A stretch of 64,000 nt of DNA from Aliiroseovarius sp. PrR006 (GCF_010500215.1 NZ_JAAGOY010000007.1:558001-622000); one strand, 5' to 3'; positions 9,068 to 19,318 are shown, counted from the stretch's first letter. The notes: generated by a model not told the origin, from the letters alone. A program made the numbers and translations.

Positions 9068-10951
9068 TCAGGCCCGGTCATGGAAGAAGCCATAGATGGT
9101 TTCTGCAAGTGTTTCTGAAATACCATCCACCGCCTTTAAATCCTCAAGCCCCGCGCGGCTGACCGCCTTTGCCGACCCGAAATGCTGCAAAAGCGCGCGT
9201 TTACGGGTGGCGCCGACGCCCGGCACCTCGTCCAGCGGCGTCGCACCCATCGCTTTGGCGCGTTTCGCGCGGTGTGTGCCGATGGCAAAGCGGTGCGCTT
9301 CGTCGCGTAGCCGCTGGATGAAATAGAGCACGGGGTCATTGCGCTTCAGCGCGAAGGGACGCTCACCGCGACGGTGGAACTCTTCCTTGCCGTGATCGCG
9401 GTCCACGCCCTTGGCCACACCGATCATCGGGATGTCAGTCACGCCCAATTCCTCCATGATCTCGTGCACCGCGCTGACCTGCCCGGCCCCGCCGTCGATC
9501 AGCAAAAGACCCGGCCACCCTTCGCCCTCGCGGTCGGGGTCTTCCTTCAACAGACGTTTGAAGCGGCGGGTCAGGACCTCCTTCATCATGCCAAAATCAT
9601 CGCCCGGCGTCAGATCATCGCCTTTGATGTTGAACTTGCGGTACTGGCTTTTCATATAGCCTTCCGGCCCCGCCACGATCATCGCGCCGACGGCATGTGC
9701 CCCTTGAATATGCGAGTTGTCATAGACCTCGATCCGGTGGGGCGGGCCGTCCAGACCAAACGCCTCGGCCATGCCGTCCAGCAGTTTCGCTTGCGTTGCG
9801 GTCTCGGCCATCTTGCGGCCCAGACTTTCGCGTGCGTTTCTCTGAGCGTTGGCGACAAGCTCGGATTTTTCTCCGCGTTGCGGGACCGACAACTCGACCT
9901 TGCGACCCAGCTTTTCAGTCAGCGCCTCGGCCATCAGGTCTTGTTCGTCCAGCGGATCTGACAGCAGGATCAGGCGCGGAGGCTCTTTCTGGTCATAGAA
10001 CTGCCCGACAAAGGCCTGCAGTACCTCGCCCGGTCCGGCCCCTGCCCCGGTGCGCGGGTAGAAATCACTGTTGCCCCAGTTCTGGTTGGCACGAATGAAG
10101 AAGACCTGAACACAAGCCTGACCGCCCTCCATATGCAGCGCGATCACGTCGGCCTCGGACACACCCTGAGGATTGATGCCCTGTGACTGCTGCACTTGTG
10201 TCAAAGCCGCAATCCGGTCGCGCAACGCAGCGGCGCGTTCAAACTCCATCGCGTCCGACGCCTGTTGCATCTCTTTCGCCAAACCGGCCTGAATATTGGT
10301 GCTGCGTCCGGCCAAAAACGCATCTGCATCCTTGATCAGATCCTGATAGGCCTCTTGCGATATGCGGCCAACGCAAGGCCCGGCACAGCGTTTGATCTGG
10401 TACTGCAAACAAGGCCGTGTTCGGGCCGAAAAATCACTGTCCGAGCAATTGCGAAGCAAAAAGACGCGTTGCAGATGTTGCAACGTCCGATTCACCGCAG
10501 CAGACGAGGCAAACGGCCCATAAAATCGCCCTTTCCCCTTCCGTGATCCGCGGTGCTTTTTAATGCGAGGAAATTCGTGATCCGTCACGCAGATATAAGG
10601 AAAGCTCTTATCGTCCCGCAGCAACACGTTGAAATGCGGCTTCAATTGCTTGATCAGGTTTTGCTCAAGCAGCAGCGCCTCGGTTTCCGTGCGCGTGGTC
10701 AGAAACATCATCGAGGCCGTCTGGCTGATCATCCGCGCAATCCGTGCGCTATGCCCCGTTGGCTTGGCATAGTTCGACACGCGCTTCTTCAGACTGCGCG
10801 CCTTGCCCACATACAAAACCCGCCCCTTGGCATCGAGCATGCGATACACGCCGGGCGAGTTGTCCAGGGTTTTCAGGTAAGACTGGATCACCTCATGACC
10901 GGTTGGAACCGGTACCTCAACCTCAGATGTGTCCTGCTTGTCGCGCGTCAT
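9068..10951 (-). CDS. uvrC: Excinuclease ABC subunit C
   Basis: A 627-residue nucleotide-excision repair nuclease that makes both incisions in the UvrABC pathway. The N-terminal GIY-YIG domain is visible as GVYRML...VLYVGKA, the UVR motif as [17 protein letters not shown], the RNase H-like C-terminal nuclease around [10 protein letters not shown] and [10 protein letters not shown], and two helix-hairpin-helix motifs at the end ([26 protein letters not shown]). It heads the uvrC-pgsA-moaDE run; its upstream region is a 316-bp AT-rich gap. Confidence 0.96.
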   Translation of the reverse strand: MTRDKQDTSEVEVPVPTGHEVIQSYLKTLDNSPGVYRMLDAKGRVLYVGKARSLKKRVSNYAKPTGHSARIARMISQTASMMFLTTRTETEALLLEQNLIKQLKPHFNVLLRDDKSFPYICVTDHEFPRIKKHRGSRKGKGRFYGPFASSAAVNRTLQHLQRVFLLRNCSDSDFSARTRPCLQYQIKRCAGPCVGRISQEAYQDLIKDADAFLAGRSTNIQAGLAKEMQQASDAMEFERAAALRDRIAALTQVQQSQGINPQGVSEADVIALHMEGGQACVQVFFIRANQNWGNSDFYPRTGAGAGPGEVLQAFVGQFYDQKEPPRLILLSDPLDEQDLMAEALTEKLGRKVELSVPQRGEKSELVANAQRNARESLGRKMAETATQAKLLDGMAEAFGLDGPPHRIEVYDNSHIQGAHAVGAMIVAGPEGYMKSQYRKFNIKGDDLTPGDDFGMMKEVLTRRFKRLLKEDPDREGEGWPGLLLIDGGAGQVSAVHEIMEELGVTDIPMIGVAKGVDRDHGKEEFHRRGERPFALKRNDPVLYFIQRLRDEAHRFAIGTHRAKRAKAMGATPLDEVPGVGATRKRALLQHFGSAKAVSRAGLEDLKAVDGISETLAETIYGFFHDRA

Positions 10952-11267
10952 GGGGCATCTTTCTTGATTCTATTTCCCGCTGCAATCTTATCGTTTCGGA
11001 CACAAGAGAAAACATTCCCACAGTTTCTGTGGATAAGTCTGAGGACATGTTGTCTGCTTGCTGGATTTTCCGTTGTTTTTAGCCGCTTTCGTTGATGTGC
11101 CTATTTTTTAAGCACATATATAATCCGTTGATTTTAAAGGAAAGAAATATGACCATTCTGTAAACTCGTGAAATCATTGTGAAAAACAAGGTATTAGACG
11201 TGGAACTACTTCACAGGTGCACAACTTCCGCTAGGGCAGGTCGGTGTGCCTCGCCGAAAGGTCAGTA
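10952..11267. other. AT-rich intergenic region upstream of uvrC, with one perfect DnaA box
   Basis: No gene is supported here. The stretch is markedly richer in A+T than its neighbours. It must carry the uvrC promoter on the minus strand; a TATATAAT-like patch lies at 11115-11124. A perfect DnaA box (TGTGGATAA, 11028-11036) lies about 80 bp upstream of the uvrC start. A single box is too few for an origin but could affect uvrC expression. Confidence 0.45.
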
Positions 11268-12059
11268 TTAGCTGGGTTTTCCGATGACATCCGGGGTCTG
11301 CCAACCAAGGTGCTGACCGCCATCCACGGCGATCATCTGGCCGGTCACGGCGGGGGCCATAAGCAGATACGACAGGGCCGCCGTGATGTCTTCTGGGTTC
11401 GGACCACGCTTCAGGATCGATCCCGCCCGTTGCGCGTCAAAGTGGTCTTGCGACTGGCGCGCGCCGATCATCGTGGATCCCGGCGCTATCCCGTTGACCC
11501 GCACCTGCGGGGCCAGCGCCTGCGCCGCGGTTTGTGTCAGTGTCCACAGCCCGTGTTTGGCGAGAGAGTAGGTCATGAACTCGGGCGTCAGCTTCTGCAC
11601 CCGCTGATCCAACATATTAATAACAAGGGCTTGGGCCAGTTGCTCGCCATTCTCATCCTTCGTGGCTTGCGGCGCTTGCGCGGCGAACTCCTGCATCAGG
11701 AACAAGGGCGCGCGCAGGTTCGACGCCATATGGCGATCCCAACTGTCCGCCGACACCGTGCCGATGCGGTCATACTCAAAAATAGAAGCGTTGTTCACCA
11801 GCACCGACAGCGGACCACCCAAGGCGTCCGCTGCACGCGACACCAGCGCCTGAACCTCGTCCAAATTCAGAAAGTCCGCTTGAAGGGCAACAGCACGCTG
11901 ACCCAGGGCCTCGACCGCGTCCACGGTCTGTGCGGCACCGTCAGCCGAGCTGCTATAATGCACAGCGACGTCAAAGCCATGACGCGCAAGTTCGACGGCC
12001 ATCGCACGTCCAAGTCGCGCCCCTGCCCCGGTCACCAATGCGCGCTTCACTTGCATCAT
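11268..12059 (-). CDS. SDR-family oxidoreductase, pteridine-reductase-like
   Basis: A 263-residue classical short-chain dehydrogenase, NAD(P)H dependent and cytoplasmic. The cofactor loop is TGAGARLGRA, which fits the TGxxxRxG form of pteridine reductases (PTR1/FolM) rather than the usual TGxxxGxG. NNAS and the active-site YSLAK (Y-x3-K) are present, and the C-terminus has VTGQMIAVDGGQHL. Reduction of a pterin is therefore a reasonable guess. ATG 12059 overlaps the stop of the antiporter gene by four bases. Last gene of the sppA-ribbon-antiporter-SDR group. Confidence 0.85.
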   Translation of the reverse strand: MMQVKRALVTGAGARLGRAMAVELARHGFDVAVHYSSSADGAAQTVDAVEALGQRAVALQADFLNLDEVQALVSRAADALGGPLSVLVNNASIFEYDRIGTVSADSWDRHMASNLRAPLFLMQEFAAQAPQATKDENGEQLAQALVINMLDQRVQKLTPEFMTYSLAKHGLWTLTQTAAQALAPQVRVNGIAPGSTMIGARQSQDHFDAQRAGSILKRGPNPEDITAALSYLLMAPAVTGQMIAVDGGQHLGWQTPDVIGKPS

Positions 12060-13024
12060 GCGCTCCCCAGGACCATCAACACGTAGGCGATATACAGCGC
12101 CGACAACAAGATGCCCCAGACGCGGCCCATATGCCATTTCAAGAAGACGAAGGGCGCCAGCATCAGCGACGCACCCAGCATGACCCACAGGTCGAACTGC
12201 AAGATGCCCGGCTCGACCGGGATCGGGCCGACCAACGATGCGATGCCGATAATGGCCAAGAGGTTGAACATGTTCGAGCCGATCACGTTGCCCAAGGCCA
12301 CATCCGCCTGTCGGCGCAGCGCGGCCATGACGGTGGTTGCCAGTTCAGGCAGCGAGGTGCCCAGCGCGACCAGTGTCAAGCCAATCACGGTCTCAGAGAT
12401 GCCATAGTGGCGGGCAATGTTGGTCGAGGAATCCACAAGAAGGTCCGCGCCCAGCGGCAGGCCAATCAGCCCCAGCAAAAGGAACATGATGACTTTCCAC
12501 CACGGCATGTCTGGGTCGGCACCCTCGACATCCTCGTCATCTTCGCATTCCTCTTCCAGCCCGGCCTTAACCGCGCAACGGTGGCGCATAGCCTCTTTGA
12601 AGGCGGATCCAAGGATTAGGGCCAAAGCCGCCAGCAACGCCACACCCTGCGGCCAAGAAATTTCGCCCCCGAAAGCAAGCACCATGAACAGAAGGGTCGC
12701 GCCCATCATCTGAAGGTAACTTTTGCGGCTGTCACAGGTTTTGGTTGATAGCCCTGCCATCAGCGCAGGCACACCTAGCACCAATAGGATATTGGCGGTG
12801 TTCGACCCCACCACGTTACCCATCGCCAGCCCAGGCACACCTTCCGCAATCGACTGGATCGAGATCAGCAGCTCGGGCGCGGAAGTGCCGAAGGCCACAA
12901 TGGTCAATGAGACGATCATCGCAGGCACGCCAAGGCGCAGCGACATGTTTACGGCACCGCGGACTAGGCTGTCGCCCGCAAGCAAAAGGATCACCAGGCC
13001 AAGCGAGGCAAAAATCAGATCCAA
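12056..13024 (-). CDS. Calcium/sodium antiporter (CaCA family, YrbG-like)
   Basis: A 322-residue inner-membrane cation exchanger of the CaCA superfamily. Both alpha repeats are clear: GTSAPELLIS with GNVVGSNTANILL in the first half and GTSLPELATT with GNVIGSNMFNLL in the second. An acidic loop (EEECEDDEDVEGADPD) lies between the halves. The only start that keeps the first helix is TTG 13024, seven bases after an AAGGG sequence that overlaps the end of the upstream small gene. Stop overlaps the SDR start (ATGA). Confidence 0.88.
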   Translation of the reverse strand: MDLIFASLGLVILLLAGDSLVRGAVNMSLRLGVPAMIVSLTIVAFGTSAPELLISIQSIAEGVPGLAMGNVVGSNTANILLVLGVPALMAGLSTKTCDSRKSYLQMMGATLLFMVLAFGGEISWPQGVALLAALALILGSAFKEAMRHRCAVKAGLEEECEDDEDVEGADPDMPWWKVIMFLLLGLIGLPLGADLLVDSSTNIARHYGISETVIGLTLVALGTSLPELATTVMAALRRQADVALGNVIGSNMFNLLAIIGIASLVGPIPVEPGILQFDLWVMLGASLMLAPFVFLKWHMGRVWGILLSALYIAYVLMVLGSA

Positions 13025-13027
13025 GGC

Positions 13028-13192
13028 TCAGCCCTTTCCCTTGCAGTCACACGGGGATTTCCCCAGCTTATAGCGCCCGCAACGGGGGCATTTCATCGCT
13101 TCGATACGCTGTTGGCCGGGATAGCGCAACTTGCCAAACATGGCCAGTACAGCCATCGCGACCAGAAAAAGAACGACAATCTTGATAACCAT
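13028..13192 (-). CDS. Small membrane-anchored zinc-ribbon protein
   Basis: A 54-residue frame not longer than a typical cutoff but well supported by context. ATG 13192 directly abuts the stop of the S49 peptidase gene (TAA-ATG), and its stop is three bases before the antiporter TTG start, inside a tight operon. The protein has one N-terminal membrane helix (residues 1-19), a basic segment (KLRYPGQQRIEAM) and a cysteine cluster CPRCG...CDC that could bind zinc, then ends in GKG. Function unknown. Confidence 0.75.
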   Translation of the reverse strand: MVIKIVVLFLVAMAVLAMFGKLRYPGQQRIEAMKCPRCGRYKLGKSPCDCKGKG

Positions 13193-13999
13193 TTAAAGAC
13201 CAAAACGGGCGTATTCCGCGCGCTCCTCGATGGTCAGCAATGTGTCCGAGATCATGCGCATCCCAAACCGGCCCAGCAGCCCACGACGCGGGCCATACAC
13301 GCGGAAGCGCACCTTGTCGCCGTATTTCTCTTTCATGGTAGGCACCAGATGCCCGATCCCGTCGGCCAAGCCTTTTTCGATAGCGGTACGACCCAGCCAG
13401 ATATCACCGGTAAACAGATCCTCACCTTCCGGCAGCTTGCCTGCGCGCCGCGATTCCACCTGCGTCTTGAATGCTGTGTGAATGTCTTCTTGCAAGGCCT
13501 TCAACCGCCTCACATCATCGGGCTTTTCAGGTTGGAACGGGTCCATCATGGATTTCGACTTACCTGCCGTATGCACACGGCGTTCGACCCCGATTTTCTC
13601 CATCAACCCAGTCAGGCCAAATCCGGCAGAAATCACGCCGATCGACCCAAGGATCGAACTTTCGTCCGCATAGATTTCGTCGGCAGCGGTCGCCAGCCAG
13701 TAGCCACCCGAGGCCGCGACGTCCTCGACAAAGGCATAAACGGGGATCTCTTTTTCGGCCGCCAACCGGCAAATGCGCGCAGCAATCAAGCTGGATTGCA
13801 CTGGGCTTCCGCCGGGTGAGTTGATCACCAAAGCCACCGCCGACGGCTTGCCTTTGCGAAAGGCGCGCTCGATGGCAGGCGCCATCGCTGCATCATTCAG
13901 TTGCCCACGGGTGCCCGTGGCAATCATCCCTGTCAGGCGGATCACCGCAACCGTGGGGGACTTTTTCACAAAAGGAAGACGTTCGATCATGGCAGACAT
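13193..13999 (-). CDS. S49-family peptidase (SppA-like)
   Basis: A 268-residue serine peptidase of family S49, short form, related to signal peptide peptidase A. The nucleophile serine lies in DVAASGGYWLA and the general-base lysine in TAGKSKSM; the ClpP-like core has LVINSPGGSPVQS. No membrane anchor is seen at the N-terminus, unlike E. coli SppA, so it may be cytoplasmic or peripherally bound. First gene of a tight minus-strand group with the zinc-ribbon protein, antiporter and SDR. Confidence 0.9.
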   Translation of the reverse strand: MSAMIERLPFVKKSPTVAVIRLTGMIATGTRGQLNDAAMAPAIERAFRKGKPSAVALVINSPGGSPVQSSLIAARICRLAAEKEIPVYAFVEDVAASGGYWLATAADEIYADESSILGSIGVISAGFGLTGLMEKIGVERRVHTAGKSKSMMDPFQPEKPDDVRRLKALQEDIHTAFKTQVESRRAGKLPEGEDLFTGDIWLGRTAIEKGLADGIGHLVPTMKEKYGDKVRFRVYGPRRGLLGRFGMRMISDTLLTIEERAEYARFGL

Positions 14000-14070
14000 T
14001 TAGATGGCCCACCCGCGTCTAACAAGGGTAAGCCGATCACGCTTTTTCCCATATGTGGCATACCCGCACG

Positions 14071-14832
14071 TCAAGAGCGCAGCTTGTACCCGGTGCGGAA
14101 GATCCACCCAATGGTGAACAGACACGCCGCCATGAAGACAACAATTGCCGCGACCGACCAGCCCAATGCCACATCCGCCTGCCCGAAAAACGCCCAGCGG
14201 AAGCCCGAAATCAGATAAACCACCGGGTTAAACAGCGTGATCGTCTGCCACACGGGCGGCAGCATCGAGATCGAGTAGAACGAGCCACCAAGGAACACGA
14301 GCGGCGTGATCACCAGCATGGGCACCAGTTGCAATTGCTCGAAATTGCCAGCCCAGATCCCGATGATGAAGCCCAGAAGGGCGAAGCTGATACAGGTGAG
14401 AACAAGGAATAGCAGCATCCAGACCGGGTGCGCGATGGTCAGATCGACGAAGAAATGCGCCGTGATCAAGATGATCAACCCGATCATGAACGCCTTCGTC
14501 GCCGCCGCGCCGACATAGCCGATGACAATCTCGAAGAACGAAATCGGGGCCGAAAGAAGCTCATAGACCGTACCGATAAATTTCGGGAAATAGATCCCGA
14601 ATGACGCATTGGACGTGCTCTGCGTCAGTACCGTCAGCATGATCAGGCCGGGCACGATGAACGCGCCATAGCTGACGCCTTCGACCTGATCGATGCGCGA
14701 TCCAATCGCCGCGCCGAAGACGATGAAATAGAGCGACGTCGACAGAACGGGTGAGATAACCGACTGTACCAACGTGCGGAAAGTGCGCGCCATTTCAAAA
14801 CGATAGATGGCCGCAATGGCGTTCCAGTTCAT
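14071..14832 (-). CDS. ABC-2 type exporter, permease subunit
   Basis: A 253-residue permease of the ABC-2 type with six predicted helices (for example [28 protein letters not shown] and [15 protein letters not shown]). It pairs with the ATPase gene just upstream, whose stop overlaps its start by four bases (14829-14832). Family members include drug, polysaccharide and lipid exporters; cargo is not evident here. Confidence 0.9.
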   Translation of the reverse strand: MNWNAIAAIYRFEMARTFRTLVQSVISPVLSTSLYFIVFGAAIGSRIDQVEGVSYGAFIVPGLIMLTVLTQSTSNASFGIYFPKFIGTVYELLSAPISFFEIVIGYVGAAATKAFMIGLIILITAHFFVDLTIAHPVWMLLFLVLTCISFALLGFIIGIWAGNFEQLQLVPMLVITPLVFLGGSFYSISMLPPVWQTITLFNPVVYLISGFRWAFFGQADVALGWSVAAIVVFMAACLFTIGWIFRTGYKLRS

Positions 14833-15755
14833 GCCGCGTCCTCTTTCACCAGATCGACGAAGATGTCTTCCAAAGAGCTTTGGCGCGTCGACAGATCCAC
14901 CAGATGCAGTCCCGCTTCACGCAAGTCCGACAGAAGCCCGGTGATCCCGGTATGTCCGGCCTGCGCGTCATAGGAATAGATCAAGCCGCCCTCGTCCGAG
15001 ATGGTTAGCGGGTAATTCGAAAGCGCCTCAGGCACCGCGTCAATCGGCGCATCCAGCTCGATCAGCAATTCCTTCTGCCCAAGCCGCTTGATCAGCGCGT
15101 CTTTTTCCTCGACCAGCAGGATTTCTCCTTTCGAGATCACCCCGATCCGATCCGCCATCGCCTCGGCTTCCTCGATATAATGGGTGGTCAGAATCACGGT
15201 CACGCCGGTCTCTTTCAGACGCGCGACAATCTCCCACATATCTTTGCGCAGCTCGACATCGACGCCCGCCGTAGGTTCATCCAGGAACAGGATCTGTGGG
15301 TCGTGGCACAGCGCCTTGGCGATCAGCACCCGTCGCTTCATCCCGCCCGACAGGGTCATGATCCGGTTGTCTTTCTTGTCATGCAGGCTGAGCAGCTTCA
15401 GGATCTCATCGATCCGCGCATCATCGCGCGGCTTACCGAACAACCCGCGCGAAAACCGGACCGAGTTCATCACCGTCTCGAACGGTTCCAGATTGATTTC
15501 CTGAGGCACCAGACCGATCAGATTGCGGGCCTCACGATAGTCATGCGCATGGTCGAAACCGCCCACGGTGATGGTCCCGGAGGTTGCCGTCGCGATCCCG
15601 CAAATGATTGAAATCAAAGTCGTCTTACCCGCACCATTCGGGCCAAGCAGGGCCAGAATCTCGCCCTCTTCGATCTCCAGATCCACGCCTTTCAGCGCTT
15701 GGTGACCGCCCTCATAGGTCTTGGTCACGCCTTTGACGTTCAAAACTGTCGCCAT
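14829..15755 (-). CDS. ABC-2 type exporter, ATP-binding subunit
   Basis: A 308-residue ABC ATPase of the drug/polysaccharide exporter (CcmA/DrrA) type. Walker [10 protein letters not shown], signature LSGGMKRRV, Walker B ILFLDEP and the switch His in [11 protein letters not shown] are complete, with an extra C-terminal domain of about 90 residues. ATG 15755 has AAGGGGA upstream at a good distance; the open frame continues to 15884 without support. Translationally coupled to the permease. Confidence 0.93.
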   Translation of the reverse strand: MATVLNVKGVTKTYEGGHQALKGVDLEIEEGEILALLGPNGAGKTTLISIICGIATATSGTITVGGFDHAHDYREARNLIGLVPQEINLEPFETVMNSVRFSRGLFGKPRDDARIDEILKLLSLHDKKDNRIMTLSGGMKRRVLIAKALCHDPQILFLDEPTAGVDVELRKDMWEIVARLKETGVTVILTTHYIEEAEAMADRIGVISKGEILLVEEKDALIKRLGQKELLIELDAPIDAVPEALSNYPLTISDEGGLIYSYDAQAGHTGITGLLSDLREAGLHLVDLSTRQSSLEDIFVDLVKEDAA

Positions 15756-15816
15756 TGCTGTCCCCTTGTCTGGCCCCCGCGCCCATCGTCCGGGCGTCCC
15801 TTTTGGGCCGAACTTT

Positions 15817-16275
15817 TCAGATAAGCAACCCGGCGGCCCCTTCAAGACGCAACAACTGAACTTTCGTCTCAACTCCGCCCGCACCAGAAAACCCGACGAG
15901 CTTGTTTCCCGCGCCCATCACGCGATGGCACGGGATGATGATCGGGATAGGGTTCGCGCCACACGCATTCCCCACCGCCTGCGCCGAGTTGCCTGTCAGC
16001 TTGGCAATCTCGCCATAGGTCATCGTCTCGCCAAACGGGATCGCAGACATGGCGTCACAGACAGCGCGTTGAAAGTCGCTGCCCGCGACGTAGGTGGGAA
16101 GATCGAACTTGGTCAATGCGCCATCGAAATAGGCACGTAGCTGGCCTTGCGCCTCGGCCAGCACGGGGGTCAGCTCGCCAGACGGCTCGGCATCCCAGCG
16201 AAGGCGCGTGATCTGGCCGCCCTCTTCCACAACACCCAAACGCCCGATGGGGCTATCGATAACTGCAACTGGCAT
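15817..16275 (-). CDS. ogt: Methylated-DNA-[protein]-cysteine S-methyltransferase
   Basis: A 152-residue suicide repair enzyme that moves the methyl group of O6-methylguanine to its own cysteine. The active site IPCHRVMG is intact, with the helix-turn-helix before it (MTYGEIAKLTGNSAQAVGNACG). I start at ATG 16275 (MPVAVIDSPIGRL), which has a G-rich GGTGGGGG just upstream, instead of 16305. It is separated from ileS by a terminator hairpin, so it is likely a single-gene unit. Confidence 0.92.
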   Translation of the reverse strand: MPVAVIDSPIGRLGVVEEGGQITRLRWDAEPSGELTPVLAEAQGQLRAYFDGALTKFDLPTYVAGSDFQRAVCDAMSAIPFGETMTYGEIAKLTGNSAQAVGNACGANPIPIIIPCHRVMGAGNKLVGFSGAGGVETKVQLLRLEGAAGLLI

Positions 16276-16322
16276 CCCCCACCCTGCACCGAAGCCCGCA
16301 CACACTCAATCCGCATCATGCG

Positions 16323-16351
16323 AAAAGGGGCACCGCGGCGCCCCTCTTTTT
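16323..16351. terminator. Bidirectional hairpin terminator between ileS and ogt
   Basis: AGGGGC / GCCCCT stem with an inner CCGCGG, flanked by AAAA on the left and CTTTTT on the right. On the minus strand it would stop readthrough from ileS into ogt. Confidence 0.65.
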
Positions 16352-16413
16352 CTTGTCATAAATATCCTGGGGTGAATGCGCGCAGCGCAGAGGGGCAAAG
16401 CCCCTCACCCTCC
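16347..16413 (-). repeat. Bipartite hairpin repeat, copy A
   Basis: Read on the minus strand just after the ileS stop: hairpin GAGGGGC-TTT-GCCCCTC (16406-16390), hairpin TGCGC-TGC-GCGCA (16389-16377), then the core AGGATATTTATGACAAGAAA. The same layout occurs at 22561 and 49411 with different arm sequences. Confidence 0.7.
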
Positions 16414-16414
16414 C

Positions 16415-19318
16415 TCAGTTCAGGGCGTCATCACAGCGGCCACAGGTGCCTGCGTGATCGTGGCTGCCCACATCTGGCAGGATCTTCCAGCAACGCTGGC
16501 ACTTCTCGCCCGAGGCTTTTTCGAACACCACGCCCACGCCTTCGACTTCCGGCACGCGGAAAGCTTCGGCAGGCAGTGGGTCGTTCGTCAGCACGATCTG
16601 CGAGGTGATCGACACATCCGCAAAGTTCACCGATTTCAGCGATCCCAGCACGTCTTCATCACGCACATGCACGACAGGAGCCGCTTCCAAAGACGCCCCA
16701 ATCACCTTGTCGCGACGCTGGATTTCCAGCGCGGCGGTAACCACACGGCGCACCTGACGGATGCCCGCCCATTTCGCAGCCAGCGGCTCGTCCAGCCAAT
16801 CGGCGGGGGTGTCCGGGAAGTCCACCAAGTGGACCGAGCTTTCGTCGCCCGGGAAGCGCTCAAGCCAGACATCTTCCATCGTGAAGACCAGTACCGGGGC
16901 CAGCCAGGTGGTCAGGCGGTGGAATAGGATGTCCAGCACGGTGCGCGCCGCGCGGCGGTTCAGGCTGTCGGCCCCGTCGCAGTAAAGCGCGTCCTTGCGG
17001 ATGTCGAAATAGAAGCTCGACAGGTCGACGGTCGCAAAGTTGAACACGGCCGAGAACACGCCCTGGAAGTCGAACTTGCGATAGCCGTCGCGGACGACGT
17101 GATCCAGTTCGGCCAGACGGTGCAGCACCCAGCGCTCCAGCTCGGGCATGTCTGCCACGTCGACGCGCTCGGCCTCGTCAAACTCATGCAGGTTGCCCAG
17201 CATGAAGCGCATCGTGTTGCGCAGACGGCGATAGCTGTCGGCCACACCTTTCAGGATTTCCGGCCCGATCCGCTGATCGACCGTGTAATCCGTCTGGGCG
17301 ACCCACAGACGCAGGATGTCCGCGCCATATTGTTTCACGACCTGCTCGGGCACGATGGTGTTGCCCAGCGACTTGGACATTTTCATGCCCTTTTCATCCA
17401 GCGTGAAGCCGTGGGTCACGACGTTCTTATAGGGCGCACGACCCTTGGTGCCACAGGCCTGCAGCAGCGACGAGTGGAACCACCCGCGGTGTTGGTCAGT
17501 GCCTTCCATATAGACATCCGCAATGCCGTCCGGCGTGCCGTCTTCACGGTCGCGCAGCACGAAGGAGTGTGTCGAACCCGAGTCAAACCACACGTCAAGC
17601 ACGTCGAATACCTGCTCCCATTCGTCGGCGTTGTGGTCGTTGCCAAGGAAGCGCTCTTTCGCGCCCTCGGCGTACCACACGTCTGCGCCTTCAGCTTCGA
17701 ATGCCTCGGCGATGCGAGCGTTGACGGCGGGGTCACGCAGCAGGAAGCCCTCGTCCGTCGGCAGAAGACCTTTCTTGGTGAAGCAGGTCAACGGCACTCC
17801 CCATGCACGTTGACGCGACAGAACCCAGTCCGGGCGCGCCTCGATCATCGAATAGAGGCGGTTACGACCGGTTTGCGGCCACCACTGCACCAGTTGGTCG
17901 ATCGAGTTCAGGGCCCGTTCGCGGATGGTCTTGCCCATCTCGTCCTGCCCGTCGCCAACCTCACGGTCCACCGAGGCAAACCACTGCGGCGTGTTGCGGA
18001 ACACGATCGGCGCCTTCGAGCGCCACGAATGCGGGTAGGAGTGCGTCACGCGGCCACGCGCGATGATGCCGCCGGCCTCGACCAGTTTGGCGATCACGGC
18101 GTTGTTGGCTTTGCCTTCCTTGCCCTTGCGGTCAAAGACCTGAAGGCCCGCAAAGAACGGCACGTGCGGCAGGAATTCCGATTCCTCGCCCACATTGTGG
18201 GTCATGCGGTCGATCCAGTTGCGGGCGACAAAGGCTTCATAGTCGTCGGCACCGTGGCTGGGCGCGGTGTGTACGAAACCCGTACCCGCGTCATCCGTCA
18301 CGTGATCGCCGTCGATCATCGGCACGTCGTAGTCCCAGAAGCCGTCAGCGCCATCAAGGCCGTTGAACGGGTGCTTACAGATCAGCCCGGCCATCTCGTC
18401 GGCAGCAACGTCGCGTACGCGGGTGAATTCGGTCACGCGGGATTTGCCCAGCGCGTCCTCGGCCAGAGCATCGGCGAAAATGTAGGTCTGCCCCGCTGCG
18501 GTCCAGCTTTCTTCCTCGGTCGCGTCAACGCGATACAGGCCATAGGCAATCTTGTTGTTATAGGCGACCGCCTTGTTCGACGGGATCGTCCACGGGGTGG
18601 TGGTCCAGATCACGACGCGAGCCTCGGCCAGATCGCCCTCGGCATTCGCGAAGCTGAACGGCACCCAGATGGTGTGTGACTTGTGGTCGTGATACTCGAT
18701 CTCGGCCTCGGCCAGCGCGGTCTTTTCAACCGGCGACCACATCACGGGCTTCGAGCCCTGATACAGCGTGCCGTTCATCAGGAATTTCATGAATTCCTCG
18801 GCGATCACGCGTTCGGCGTGGAAATCCATCGTCAGATAGGGGTTGCCCCACTTGCCGGTGATGCCCAGACGCTTGAACTCGTCACGCTGAATGTCGATCC
18901 AGCCCTCGGCGAACTTGCGGCATTCCTGACGGAAGTCGACAACGTCCACGTCGTCTTTGTTCTTGCCCTTCTTGCGATACTGCTCTTCGATCTTCCATTC
19001 GATGGGCAGACCGTGGCAGTCCCAGCCGGGAACATAGCGTGCATCATGGCCCATCATCTGGTGCGAGCGCACGATCATGTCCTTGATGGTCTTGTTCAGC
19101 GCGTGGCCGATATGCAGGTGGCCGTTCGCATAGGGGGGGCCATCGTGCAGGATGAAGGGTTCGCGGTCGCCAGCGGTCTCGCGCAGGCGGTCATAGACGC
19201 CGATCTTTTCCCACCGGGCCAGCCATTCAGGCTCGCGCTTGGGCAGGCCAGCGCGCATCGGGAAATCGGTTACGGGAAGGGTCAGCGTGTCTTTATATTC
19301 GGGTGTGTCGGCACACAT
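16415..19318 (-). CDS. ileS: Isoleucine-tRNA ligase
   Basis: A 967-residue class I aminoacyl-tRNA synthetase charging tRNA-Ile, with an editing domain in the insertion. The HIGH box is in YANGHLHIGHALNK, the KMSKS box in EKGMKMSKSLGN, and a C-terminal zinc-binding segment with CQRCWK...CGRC closes the protein. Length and order of motifs match the bacterial IleS type. The 269 bases upstream contain no gene. The repeat element and a terminator follow the stop. Confidence 0.97.
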   Translation of the reverse strand: MCADTPEYKDTLTLPVTDFPMRAGLPKREPEWLARWEKIGVYDRLRETAGDREPFILHDGPPYANGHLHIGHALNKTIKDMIVRSHQMMGHDARYVPGWDCHGLPIEWKIEEQYRKKGKNKDDVDVVDFRQECRKFAEGWIDIQRDEFKRLGITGKWGNPYLTMDFHAERVIAEEFMKFLMNGTLYQGSKPVMWSPVEKTALAEAEIEYHDHKSHTIWVPFSFANAEGDLAEARVVIWTTTPWTIPSNKAVAYNNKIAYGLYRVDATEEESWTAAGQTYIFADALAEDALGKSRVTEFTRVRDVAADEMAGLICKHPFNGLDGADGFWDYDVPMIDGDHVTDDAGTGFVHTAPSHGADDYEAFVARNWIDRMTHNVGEESEFLPHVPFFAGLQVFDRKGKEGKANNAVIAKLVEAGGIIARGRVTHSYPHSWRSKAPIVFRNTPQWFASVDREVGDGQDEMGKTIRERALNSIDQLVQWWPQTGRNRLYSMIEARPDWVLSRQRAWGVPLTCFTKKGLLPTDEGFLLRDPAVNARIAEAFEAEGADVWYAEGAKERFLGNDHNADEWEQVFDVLDVWFDSGSTHSFVLRDREDGTPDGIADVYMEGTDQHRGWFHSSLLQACGTKGRAPYKNVVTHGFTLDEKGMKMSKSLGNTIVPEQVVKQYGADILRLWVAQTDYTVDQRIGPEILKGVADSYRRLRNTMRFMLGNLHEFDEAERVDVADMPELERWVLHRLAELDHVVRDGYRKFDFQGVFSAVFNFATVDLSSFYFDIRKDALYCDGADSLNRRAARTVLDILFHRLTTWLAPVLVFTMEDVWLERFPGDESSVHLVDFPDTPADWLDEPLAAKWAGIRQVRRVVTAALEIQRRDKVIGASLEAAPVVHVRDEDVLGSLKSVNFADVSITSQIVLTNDPLPAEAFRVPEVEGVGVVFEKASGEKCQRCWKILPDVGSHDHAGTCGRCDDALN

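Noticed and set aside
17099-18679. A 526-codon open frame on the plus strand
   Set aside because: It is the antisense shadow of ileS, whose motifs are complete on the other strand; long antisense frames are common at this GC content.
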